In this document: piece after piece, positions 21,501 to 31,241 of the stretch
Numbering within the stretch: the stretch's first letter is position 1
Layout: each line of letters begins with the position of its first letter
Source: Cliona cf. orientalis
Lineage: Eukaryota > Porifera > Demospongiae > Clionaida > Clionaidae
Length of the DNA stretch: 64,000 bases
Direction of reading: 5' to 3'
NCBI GenBank assembly: GCA_963930775.1
Contig: OZ005690.1
Coordinates: forward strand, 4,820,225 to 4,884,224
Translations under genes and position numbers: made by a program
Notes under the pieces: model-generated
What the model was told of the DNA's origin: nothing
The model's database searches: none
What the model saw: the letters and a program-made list of their open reading frames with translations, nothing else

Positions 21501-24500
21501 TGTGTACTATAACATAATTAGCACCTCCATCTTCGTAATATTTCCTACGCCTATGTAGCCTGCTGGCAGAAATTCTAATTAGCGCCCACAGCAACAGGCT
21601 CCGGGTACGTGGGTCAAATGAAGGCTTATTTCGCCTTTGTATAGCACAACTAGCAACCGTAGATGGCAACAGTTAGAAGAAGGTGTATATGACAAAATCT
21701 GGACTTTGACAAATTTCAACCTGAGCTACGAAAAACGCGCATTGCGCAAATCGTGCGTGGATTCCTTAAGGAAGGTTTTCCCAAATCCAGTCATAAATGT
21801 TAATTTTGAAAAAATTGCTAAAATGAGTACCCACTAAATGCGCTATTTCTGAAATCAGCTAAAATTTGTACCAGCAATTAATCGTAGCCCTAAGGTGTTA
21901 TTTTTATGCTTTTAAGAGTCGCCACATTTTTGCAGGTGCAGTGGCAGTTACTGGTTCTTATTTTGGCAGTGGAGAGGGACCATATGTTTTGAGTGGCACT
22001 CATTGCAGTAAATTCATTAGACATTTAACATCCTGTGGTCGAACTCGTATTCATGATTACACAGCTGAATGCTCACCTGGACATGATGCTGGAGTTATAT
22101 GCAAGGGTATGTGATCAACACTTGACTAGCAACATACAATCTAATTTTTTTCACCTTAATTATAATAATATTGAGAGAAAGGGAGAGTGTATTCAATTTC
22201 TTGCTACTCCTCATAATAATTGTGGGATTGATTTGACCCCCCCCCCCCCTTTCCCACATGTAGAAATTGCCTTTCCCCGCTTAGTATGGGATTGTTCCCC
22301 TTGGATTTGTACATCTATTGGCCCCCTCTTGAATTTTTCTACTATGTGGTTACACTCTCTTGAGCAAAATCCTGAAATAAATCCTGCATGGGTGACATGA
22401 ACATGGGGTGTTTGTAGTATTGTTTTATATCATTAACCCTCGCTGCAAAGTGTAGGCGGAGGGTTACTGCAATCGTTTGACGATTTTTGTCGATCTGTCC
22501 GTCCATCGCAACCCTCCTGTGCTATATGGTAAGGGTCATCTGAGAATAAGTATGCATTCGAGGTATACATGGCATAAAGGAATTGTGGTCATGTTAAGTC
22601 CTGCTCAGTGGTATAGTAGTGTGCAGCTGTTGTCAGTCTGTGTTAGGTGCCTTCCCCTAACTCATATATAGATCATGCACCAAGAACAGTATGTTTAGGC
22701 GCAGGGAATGTAGTTCAGTAGTGGCTATCAGTAGGCTTGGGCCAAATATTCGTGAATAATTTTTTGAATAATAGGCAGCTTCTTAAAGAAGTTGAATAAT
22801 AGGCTATTCAACTGCTCAAGGAAGTAGTGTGCATACACAATGTGTGCTTAAAATATGTACGTGTCATGTGACATGAGTCTGTGGTCAAATAGAGGAAGCA
22901 CTTGAGCAAATAAATCAGACAACTAGTCGTCGATCATTTTTGGGAGTGCTAAAAGTTCCTTTAGCCTCAGAACATATAATAAAGAGAAAATTTGCATGTA
23001 AACTAGCACTCGTTGGCCAAAATATACATGTACATTCTGATCATATTCATGTTTCATTTGCATTTTGTCAGCTTTTTTAGGTAACTTTCTCTTGAATAAT
23101 GGGGTAGATAAGTGAAGTATAATTATTTGAATAATGGGCAAATTTAAAGGCATATTTGGCCCAGGCCTAGCTATCAGAACCCTGTTCAGGTGCAGGGTAT
23201 GTAGTTCAATACTCCTGATATTGAACAGGCAGTGAGCCATGCTATTGCGTGAGTCATACATGCATGTAGCGGTGAGGATTCTGCTCTCCTGTGCATTCAT
23301 TAAATTTTTGTAAGGTTACATGTACATTGCTTTATGGCTATTCTAATCGGTAATATCTATACTGGTTTAAGCACCAATCATGGCAATATTTACGTTTTAT
23401 TTAGCATGCAGCCATGGTGAAGTGCGTTCAATAGCGTACAATCCTGTTGAAGTTTGTGACAACGGCATTTGGGCACGAATATGCAGTGATGGTACTAATA
23501 CCTCTGCTGTAGCCAAAGTGCTGTGCAAAAGACTGTTTGGAGTTGAAAAATCATGTAAGTTATTTGACCCCTGAAATTTGATGAAGAGCTAGGTTATGTG
23601 TATCGATGGTCTTGGTTAAAGGGCTGACCTGGAGGGAATCTCATGAGTCATCTCATCCCCAGGCTCCATTCCGTGTAATTACAGTATGCATGACAGTTGT
23701 ATATGGCTTTTTGAGATATCCATGCAGGATCCGCTTCATCATAAATACTTTATTTAATATGCAGTCCACACCGAGAGCTGCTCATCTCCATTAAGACATA
23801 ATAGTATATCTATGAAGGCTGCAGCTTTTCTCCACAACTTATCTTGCAACAAACAGTCAAGAAACATGGTACACAATTGCTCCTTCGATGTTTTGAGCCG
23901 ATCACATTCTGAGCAGTGTTCAGTTTTGAATGTGGCGTGCTTTCCTCACTCCAATTGTACAGAAGGTACTATTCGTCTCGCTGATGGTAAGAGTCCACTC
24001 GATGGAAGAGTTGAAGTATGCATCAATGGATTTTGGGGAGCACTTCCTCCACCAACAGTTGGTTCACTTTATGGATATCCTTCAAAAGAATTAGATAAGG
24101 CAGAAAGAATATGCAGACAACTTGGACTTCCATGGGAATGTGAGTTACATGTGTATAATAATAGTACAAAACCCTCAGCCTAGAGTGTATGTGTTCAACG
24201 TTATTGTTGCTAGATCTTGTATCAAAAAATTGAAATTTTAATGCGTTAGTTGAAGTTACTGCTAGAACATTGAAAGTTGCCCAATCCAGGATGGACATTT
24301 AATAGAGCAAATCATGTTGATATTTAGTAGGCCTTATTTTTGAATACACGCAGGGTTCTCTTAATCACTACCATAGCACCACACTTAGGACACTGCTTGA
24401 CTGGAGGCATGATTACTCAACGCTTTCAATGGACACTTACACAAAAACAAAGTATGACAGTACATATTATGGTAGCTACAAATTACAAAACTCACAGAAA

Positions 24501-27500
24501 CTATTCAATCGAGTAGCAGACACCCAATGGAGTAGTTACATTTTCACGTATAATAATATACCAAAATTTATAGCTATCGTTATGGTTTGCACATGCAATC
24601 ATTGAACTGGGTGATATGGGTACTTGCCTTACAAAGCATCATATTCGACTATTAGTACAGTATTATGAGTACCATAATATTGTGCTCATATTAATTGTGA
24701 AAATTATTTAATTGCAGGGGCTACACCATTGACAATTCCAGGCAATTACCCTCATATTATGCTATACCATGGTGAAAACCATCACTATAGACCTAGTTGT
24801 TCCCGAGGGAGTGCATTTGGTGTCTTATGCCAGGGAGATACATCCAAGCCAAAAGAATGTCAGCATCTTGATGTTCGTCTCGTCAATGGAAGCAGGAAAA
24901 CAGAAGGAAGACTCGAATTCTGTGCCTATGGTTACTGGTCTAATCTTTGTGATGACTACTCACCCTCCTTATCCTATTTGCTTGAGACAGGTAATGCGTG
25001 GCCTTTGAAAGCTCCAAACTTAATTTGTCGTAAACTTGGATTTCCAACTGAAGGTAGCTTGCTTCCACAATTCTGATTATCCTTAATTATTACACAATAA
25101 TTCTTGCAGTGACGCTGTACAGATCTATTGGAACTCCATTTGGATCAAGTCCTTTGTTGCTTCCAAGTGTTGGTATTCGTTGCCATGAAAGTTGTTGCTC
25201 TGTTCCTGGGATCCAGGATATAAGTGACTGCCAGATTGTTAACCAGTCCAACTTTTGTCCTGTTAGAGACAGATTTGGAATCTCATGTGGAGGTATTGAT
25301 CTTGTGTATCATACCATAATATTATTATGCATAGGTCTAAGAATATTGCACCTTAGACAACTACAGCTCTGTAGAACACATGCTCCAAGTGCTGTATATA
25401 TTCGCATCCTTCAGTTCATCTATTTGCGCACAGTGGGGAGGCATGGGCAAAAATACATGAGGGTAGGGTTGACAGGCATGGCCAAAAAACACAGCGTTTG
25501 TGACACTCGTGGGCCTCACCAAATGTTTTGAAGTATAATAAAGGAAAGGATTAGTTTTGTTGTGTTTACAAGACACTCAGATGCTCAAGATCTGGCAATT
25601 TTTACAAAATACCGATTGCTTTACCCCTAGTCCACTTTGTTAATATTGTCATGCAGAAAGAGAGCAGTACAAAGTAACGATTGAAGTTGATCCTGCTCAA
25701 GAAAGCTATGATATTGGAACCCACGTAACCCTCAGATGTATTCTACCACCCTCACTTCAGAGTTCTCCTTTCGTAACAATTGACTGGAAGACGACTGTTC
25801 CTAATATGCTACCTTATGTTCCCCTACGCTATGGGCTTGACAGATCTAACATATCATTTGTAATACCTTCCCATCATCCAATGTCAGCTAACTATTACTG
25901 CTCTGTAAAAGCAGTGGAAAATCCCAATACTGAGGTGGTTAGACAAAGAATCAACATCAAGATTAAAGGTGGGATAAGAGTAACAGCTAAATAGAAATTT
26001 TTGTCAGAAGAATATTTTTGCCTACTTCACTACCTGCTGTCACTGGTGAAATTTAATTTTATCCTCTACTAATGATTGTAGATAGGATATGGGGACCTTT
26101 ACTGCATTGGTGAAATTATTCTGGCAAAAATTTCCACGTATTATAGTATTATGCTACATGGCATTGTATGATACATCAACAAAAAGTAGTGGTTTTTCCT
26201 CCGTATTACATGTATGAATTGAATAATTATTATGCTAAGTATGTATGACTGCTTTTAGCTTTACTTCAAAGGAGCAATATTGATGAACATATCGAAGTTG
26301 AGGAAGAAGGCAGTGTGCGCCTCCAGGTTGAGACACCCAATATCACCAATGTTACTAGATTGCTCTCTGAATTAACATGGTATCATAATGGAACAATCAT
26401 TCTATCTGACCCCAATCCAGACAATCGGAGGATCACTTTCAGTGATGACAAGAAAACACTCACAATTTCTAATTATTCATCTACCGATGCTGGAGTATAC
26501 AAAGTTCAATTCAACAAAATTGATGTGCAGCCTTACAATCAAACTTGCAATGATGAAGTTATTTCTCTCCTCAGAGGCTACCCAATCCTTGCACCTGCTG
26601 TATACTGTATCAATGTTAATCCCTGTACTAGTGAAGATTCTACAACTAGACAAGTTCAAAGAGTTAATGTACGTCGACTGAACTTTAATTTAAGTGATGG
26701 ATTGACATTAGTGGCAGGTGGAATAGCCAATAACGCTAAAGAATATGAGCATTTGTCTCTCAAATGGTACATAAATGGAAGATATATTTACTTTCCAAAT
26801 TATGATTATCAGCTAACTTTAAGGCAAAGACAATATCCAACTGTCAGTCAAGAGCTGCAAGTTATTAATAATGATTATTATAATTCAGATTCTGAAGTAG
26901 TTTTTGAAGAGACAGGGAGATACGAAGTGGCATTGACTATTTATATTTATGATCCTGACTCAAAATGCCAGGCCTATTATGGCCAATTACTTGCACCTTA
27001 TAGAGCCAGATATCGTGATTATGATTATGAAGTGCCACTTTCCTGGGGATATATTGATGTCGGCTATCACAAAAGTAAGCATTTAATAACTTGAAGGATG
27101 TATAGTATAATATGACATTGTATAGATGTGGACTTCTACTTTATTACTGATAAGAACACTACTACTCGGGATGAAGGTGCTACTCTTACCTGCCGAGCTA
27201 GCATTGGATTTCCTCCATTTTCCAAGCTCACTCTCATCAAGAACCAACAGACAGTGGCCAACTCATTGAATGGAATGCTACAGATAAACACAAAGAGTGT
27301 CCATGCAAATCCTTTTGGATCGTATATCTGTCAGTTGAATGCCTCTGGGGAGATATTTGAGGAATCGACACTTGTGAAAGAACAAGGTTTATGCTTGCTC
27401 AGTTGTGAAATAAAATTAGCTTGATAATATGATTGTATGCATGTGCATTATTTAGCTATTTTAACATTAAATTTTCAGTGAACTTTAGGGTGGCGATTGA

Positions 27501-29768
27501 GTTTGATAGTCAAATGGAAAGAATTTGTGATAATTCAACCGTAAGTTCAATTTAGTTATTGGGGAAATATCCCTGAAAATTAATTGCACTATGAATTTTT
27601 GATAATTGCACAGGAATTTATAGAACAAGCATTATTCTCAAAAATCAGTACAGAATGTCGCTGCAACTTCAGCAGAGATGACTTCATTGATTCGAGCACT
27701 GACTGCAAAGACAGTGGCAAACTTACATACACATCAACCATAGAATATTCAAACAATGAAGGTTCTGAAACTGCTTCTATCATCTTTGACAGACTCACTA
27801 ATCAAGTCCCCTTCTCTTTGGTGGTGGAAGGAATGCTAGTTGGAGTTGTAGCAGTGGATTGCACCAGTTGTAGAAGTTCCCTACAGTCTGACGATACTAA
27901 TAACTCTTTCTCCCCAGCAGCTATGAGTGGCTTGTTCATTGGTGGTTTTGCCACTGGTGCATTCATCGTTCTCATCACCGTTGTCATCGTGATAATTGTT
28001 ATGTGAGTGACTAGCTAAATTTGCTGTCATGATCATAGAGTCAGTAGACTCTATAAGTAGGGATGGTCCGGATATGCCATATGTGAAATACATTACAAAA
28101 ACGTTAATAACTCAAAGTAACTTAAACTTTAAGATTTTTAACTTACATATTCACGATCTACGCCAGAATACTTATCTATCAAGCTCCAACACATTCATGG
28201 AAATGATCAGGTATGCCTGAGCCAGCTGTGTAAAAAATAGCCAATTGTCATTCTTTCTTTCATTCTTTTTCATTACTACGGCTAACTCAAGACTCACTGG
28301 ATGGCTCACCTTACTTCTCATAATAATTATAAATCCATTCCATTTTGTAGCACGCAGTGCAGTATCACACTAGTTTTTATTATCATGACAATTACGTAAT
28401 GGTGAGTTTGAACAGTGCATTCGACGATTGGGTCTGTCGTATACGCCATTTTGTCACATAGTGTGCATGCTCATAATACGTTACCATGGTGAAGTCATGT
28501 GACAGGATTTCGTTGGAGTGCGTGCTGGTGCCGTGCACCACCACATCGATCACGCGGGCACGGCCGCAGACCTAACAGAAGCCCGAGAACGTGCTATAGG
28601 TAGCAATTCCGGACGCCTAATTTTTCGGCTCGATGGTGCAAACTGGCGGCAATAGCAATTTACATGGTTAAAGTATCGATAGCTTCCACTCGGTGAGGCC
28701 TATTCAGCGATACGTGTTTTTGTTGAAAGGTTGAAGTGTGCCCGATTTACACGCCGATTATTGTTTTTCCATACATTTTTCCATAGAGCTGAAATGTGTG
28801 CAAGGCGTGTACTCAACCGATTTGCTTGTTTCGAGGCTTAAATGAAAGAGAATTTTCTAAGCATTCTTGAGGTTTTTATTTTTGTTGTCAATACCCTCCG
28901 TTGCTAAGTTATAATGCGCCTAGGTCGATCATCCGGAATCACTACTATAGGCTATGAAATCAAACACTTATTGAGCGAACCTTTTTATAAAAACTAGTAA
29001 GTTTATTATTGATAGCAGCTTCTCTGGGTCTGGGAACGAGGCTAGTCACTGAGCTGACTGTTTATATGCCGAGATATAGAGCTCGCCTATATGGTGGCTG
29101 CAGTACAGTATAAAATTTAATGACGACATACTGAGGGGCGTGGCAACGACTCGCATGCGCTCATCTTTGGCTCATCATGTGCCATTGCACCATTGAAAAT
29201 GAAGTTAGCAGTTAATGAGATATTATAGGTAGCATTGATGAATTGCACTAAAGAGGAATAAAAAAGAACAGAAACAAGTTTAAAAACAATGAAATTGAAA
29301 GATGAAGTAGGGATGGGAGGACCAAAAGTACATAAACAAGATTTGTAGGGATAATCACGTCCACTATACATCCCTACGCTTGCATGCTTTTTGAGTAGGT
29401 GCAGGAATAAATTAACCAGGCAGTAATGCGATAGTTAATCCCCCCATGCATGCACCCCTGCGAGCCATGACTTGATAACATGAATTTCTCTCACTGAGTT
29501 AAGGATAACACCAATGAATCACCATCAACAGGCACATGATAATCAAGAAAAGCAAGCGTAGGGATGTATAGTAGACATGATTATCCCTACAATATATACT
29601 TTTTGGCCCTCCCGTCCCTACTTCATTTTTCAGTTTCATTATACTTGTTACTATAGAATCAGAGCAAACAAGCAACGTCATCCAAATGCCAAGGAGGGTA
29701 TGCCAGATGAAAGTGAGAAGACTTCTAATGAGTACGCTCTTGTAGCCCAGTGTTCCAAGGTTGACTGA
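9593..29768 (+). CDS. SRCR-Ig type I membrane receptor, gene 2 (complete)
   Basis: Exons: 9593-9653, 10383-10601, 10851-11000, 11076-11231, 11878-12051, 12312-12476, 12938-13108, 13873-14040, 21936-22106, 23405-23554, 23765-24139, 24718-25053, 25110-25292, 25657-25968, 26259-27074, 27126-27386, 27479-27540, 27614-28002, 29657-29768. Their sum is 4431 nt (1476 residues), in frame throughout. Junctions are phase 1 to exon 16/17, then 0 and 2. Exon 1 encodes a signal peptide ([20 protein letters not shown]). Exons 2-13 encode seven SRCR domains, mostly one per exon pair, with VEVC/GRVEIC, VCRQLG and paired-cysteine signatures. Exons 14-16 encode four Ig-like segments. Then come a membrane-proximal region, one membrane span and a tail with NEYALV. 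Intron 8 is swollen to 7.9 kb by transposons. Role inferred: surface recognition, adhesion or innate immunity. No ligand evidence is visible. Confidence 0.85.
9938..10333. mobile_element. hAT-like MITE in gene 2 intron 1
   Basis: Termini CAGGCCCGGCGCAACCA and, inverted, CAGGCCCGGAGCAACCA. Tips beginning CAGG are common in hAT elements. It explains why intron 1 is 729 nt here but only 292 nt in gene 3. The target duplication is not clean (only TAAG is shared). Contains a C-run near 10280. Confidence 0.65.
11232..11877. other. Expanded intron 4 of gene 2
   Basis: The paralogous intron in gene 3 is only 53 nt (37581-37633), so nearly 600 nt of this 646-nt intron is insertion. Its middle is GC-richer, with segments such as gagtctcaagcaaagcgaga. 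I found no termini that would assign it to a transposon class, and no gene. Confidence 0.6.
13144..13610. mobile_element. Relative of the 8441-8817 element in gene 2 intron 7
   Basis: Starts TTA-CCCCGCATGCG with the same hairpin (gcatgcgcagcaaggggta), then gcaatcggtttgtct and GTCTGT repeats. It ends gggtatgtgctctatgag, matching the other end of the 8441-8817 element in inverted orientation. The flanking duplication is uncertain. Confidence 0.7.
14272..14842. mobile_element. TA-flanked inverted-repeat element, gene 2 intron 8
   Basis: Ends CCGTATCCTCCCGAAAAT and, inverted, CCGTATCCTCCCGAAAATAA, each bounded by TA (14270-14271, 14843-14844), as in Tc1/mariner-type MITEs. The tip CCGTAT is shared with 40755-41458. 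Only spurious short reading frames lie inside. Confidence 0.75.
15099..15275. repeat. Three tandem repeats of about 60 bp
   Basis: Three imperfect units contain catacacatttcctgatgt followed by gacagttgatatgtcat. They lie between the left edge of the transposon and the 3' end of its transposase gene, where such elements often carry subterminal repeats that bind transposase. Binding is inferred, not shown. Confidence 0.75.
15391..18507 (-). CDS. CACTA/EnSpm-type transposase (tnp2-like), probably frameshifted
   Basis: Three coding blocks. 18507-18220 encodes an N-terminal piece with a CPHC...H zinc-finger-like motif. 18062-16680 contains [42 protein letters not shown] and a CxxC-rich stretch, the hallmarks of the Transposase_21 (tnp2) family. 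16722-15391 begins with the conserved [13 protein letters not shown] motif. The last two blocks overlap in different frames near 16720-16745. Frame comparison places LDLPYF directly before VVDPMHN, so a small indel or a misread TATATA tract probably breaks the protein. Introns between the first two blocks are likely but not resolved. The activity would be excision and integration of the element. Confidence 0.75.
18508..18658. promoter_or_regulatory. Divergent intergenic region of the transposon
   Basis: About 150 bp separate the transposase start on the minus strand from the accessory start on the + strand. A shared bidirectional promoter is inferred from this geometry only; no specific motif is claimed. 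Confidence 0.4.
18659..20530 (+). CDS. Transposon accessory protein, unrecognised
   Basis: Predicted exons: 18659-19306, 19372-19445, 19615-19712, 19778-19887 and 20219-20530 (TGA). All have GT-AG borders and join in frame. The start could also be the ATG at 18680 (MSDVDG). The N-terminal half is acidic then lysine/serine-rich and low in complexity. A short helical stretch ([20 protein letters not shown]) looks like a coiled coil. The middle exons encode a compact conserved-looking segment (FEGFVIGPG, then [17 protein letters not shown]), followed by an arginine-rich helix. The C-terminus has [12 protein letters not shown] and a GAPSSRS motif. I do not recognise the family. By position it may be the element's second, DNA-binding or regulatory protein. 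Confidence 0.65.
19926..20178. mobile_element. Small inverted-repeat element inside the accessory gene intron
   Basis: Bounded by CAGTGGAACCC and, inverted, CAATGGAACCC. Sits in the last intron of the accessory gene (19888-20218). Class uncertain; similar GTGGAACC tips occur in mariner-like MITEs. Confidence 0.5.
21248..21555. mobile_element. 308-bp MITE near the right edge of the transposon
   Basis: Termini CATAGGTGTAGGAA and, inverted, CATAGGCGTAGGAA, flanked by TAGCCT at 21242-21247 and 21556-21561. The body has a G-run and ggggtgctacagcacccc. The 6-bp duplication does not fit hAT neatly, so its class is open. Confidence 0.7.
22434..23310 (+). mobile_element. AACCCTC-terminal MITE split by a hAT MITE
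   Basis: The left part (22434-22731) has the family hairpin AACCCTCGCTGC...GGCGGAGGGTT and the conserved body. The right part (23170-23310) resumes with tgcagggtatgtagttcaat and ends in GTAGCGGTGAGGATT. The break is exactly filled by the element at 22732-23169. Confidence 0.8.
22732..23169. mobile_element. hAT MITE, 438 bp, with perfect 8-bp target duplication
   Basis: Termini TAGGCTTGGGCCAAATAT and, inverted, TAGGCCTGGGCCAAATAT. GCTATCAG is duplicated at 22724-22731 and 23170-23177. Interior repeats of GAATAATAGGC. No transposase. It inserted after the surrounding MITE. Confidence 0.9.
25333..25632. mobile_element. Diverged relative of the 8441-8817 element, gene 2 intron 13
   Basis: Shares an ordered set of short matches with 8441-8817: agctctgtagaacacat, gcatggccaaaaaacac, gatctggcaatttt and ccgattgctttacccc. 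It accounts for the excess length of this intron. Confidence 0.55.
28003..29295. other. Insertion-expanded intron 18 of gene 2; alternative acceptor
   Basis: Genes 1 and 3 have a 65-nt intron here; gene 2 has 1654 nt. The ancestral acceptor survives at 28031-28038 (gatcatag), but the sequence after it is not the tail exon. If it were used, the protein would add only IVSRLYK and stop at 28058-28060, giving a nearly tailless receptor. The rest shows no gene. Confidence 0.55.
29296..29626. repeat. Foldback element before the gene 2 tail exon
   Basis: The sequence at about 29304-29383 (from gaagtagggatgggaggacc to catccctacgcttgc) returns inverted at about 29551-29626. A central loop of about 165 bp carries ordinary AT-rich sequence. 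It ends 30 bp before the tail-exon acceptor, so a transcript could form a long hairpin next to that splice site. Confidence 0.75.
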
Positions 29769-29847
29769 GAAAGATAAACAATTAAAGAATGTAGCTATTC
29801 CTTCCAAGCTAATACTTTTGATAATAGCTATACCTAGCTGCATGATG

Positions 29848-29879
<32 letters not shown>

Positions 29880-30804
29880 ATGCACATGGTATACAATACG
29901 TTATTCTATTGCTCCTCTCTATTATTATGTGTGATCTAAAGATATTGCATAACTGATAGATCTTGAAGCTTAATTGCAACACTCCACCATTCCCTCCAGT
30001 TTGTGATGCTAAAATTTTGGTGATGCTACTTTCGTCTGCTTATACTTATGCAGTATTCATGTAATCAAACATAACATTTCGCAAAACTAATTAGAGATTT
30101 TTTATGAGGGTGGAATTTCTCTTGTAGGCAAGAGATGCATTAAAGAGTCAACCAGTCAAAGTGTCCACCTACAAAAACATCCTATACTCAACAATAATTA
30201 TACTAGTATTATACCTACTTGCTACCACGACTACATCCAGATAATAGTAATGTTGTGCAAGCTACGTATACTTAGCTCCATAAATGTTATTGTTGTTATG
30301 ATTTTGGTCTTATTCATCTTTTTACTCTTGGCCAGAATAGCTTTCTATTACAGCTCCTTACCTATTTGTATCCAATCTCCCTAGCCAATCATCTACTTTT
30401 CAATGTGTCCCAGCAGACTGATATCACTATAAGTGACAACCTGGTGTAGCCAAATAATATTTATCATCTATACTCAACTTTAAAATTATGTTTCCTATAA
30501 TTGAAGTACTGAGAAGTAAACCTAGTGGTCGAACACATAAATCTTCAGTTAGACCCCTAATCTTGAAAAAAAATGCGTTTCATGTTTAATGATTATTTGT
30601 TTAGTTGATGACCCTGATGAGTGCACCTATTAGGTCTAATAAAACACTCAACATATTAAGTATCAATGCCAATCGCATAACTCTCCATCCAGGCTATACA
30701 TAATATTTATAGCTCCATGGAATTATCAGTCTTGGATTGAGAAATTGACTGCAAGAATTGGTGAATTCTCTCCTGACAGGTGCTCATTTTTGCTGTGGAG
30801 AAAG

Positions 30805-30841
<37 letters not shown>

Positions 30842-31241
30842 CTGGATGAAAATCCTTCAATTTTATCCTTGTATCTTATACCCATTGTCCCTTAATTTTG
30901 GGGATAATAAGGGGCTGCTTATAACTCGCCTGAAATATTGATGGAAGTTAGCTAGTCTAGGAAAGACCTGTTGCTGGAAATCAAAATTAATGGTTACAGT
31001 ATGCCAAGCGAAACAAAATAAGCATCAACATATTATTATTGACTAACTTGATTATGCAGAATAGGAGTGCTATGCACAAAAAATAAAATACCAGTACAAG
31101 AAATAATTATAGTTCTACACAATAGCTACACTACATATTTTAATGGCACTCATATCTAGGTGAATTCTATTAGTTCTATATTATTATATTATCGTTATTA
31201 TGCTATGATAGCTAGATGTTGTTATTATTAGCTCTGTATTA
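29769..31241. other. Intergenic region between convergent genes, gene 2 side
   Basis: Holds the gene 2 3' flank, an (ATA/AAT) run at about 29846-29876, a segment at 30110-30370 that matches 55320-55570 (same relative place after gene 3), a run of 36 C at 30805-30840, and AT-rich sequence. No gene seen. Confidence 0.7.
30805..30840. repeat. C36 homopolymer
   Basis: Thirty-six consecutive C. Length is likely to vary or be misassembled. Confidence 0.95.

Larger units (their letters stand above)
14855..21830. mobile_element. CACTA/EnSpm-like DNA transposon (approximate limits)
   Basis: Contains a minus-strand transposase gene (15391-18507) and a divergent + strand gene (18659-20530). Related sequences in inverted orientation lie near both edges: ggatttgggaaaac at about 14890 and gttttcccaaatcc at about 21776, each with a nearby AATTTTTTC. 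These may be terminal or subterminal repeats. I could not identify a CACTA tip or a 3-bp duplication. The matching intron of gene 3 (42314-43076) lacks all of this. Confidence 0.65.
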
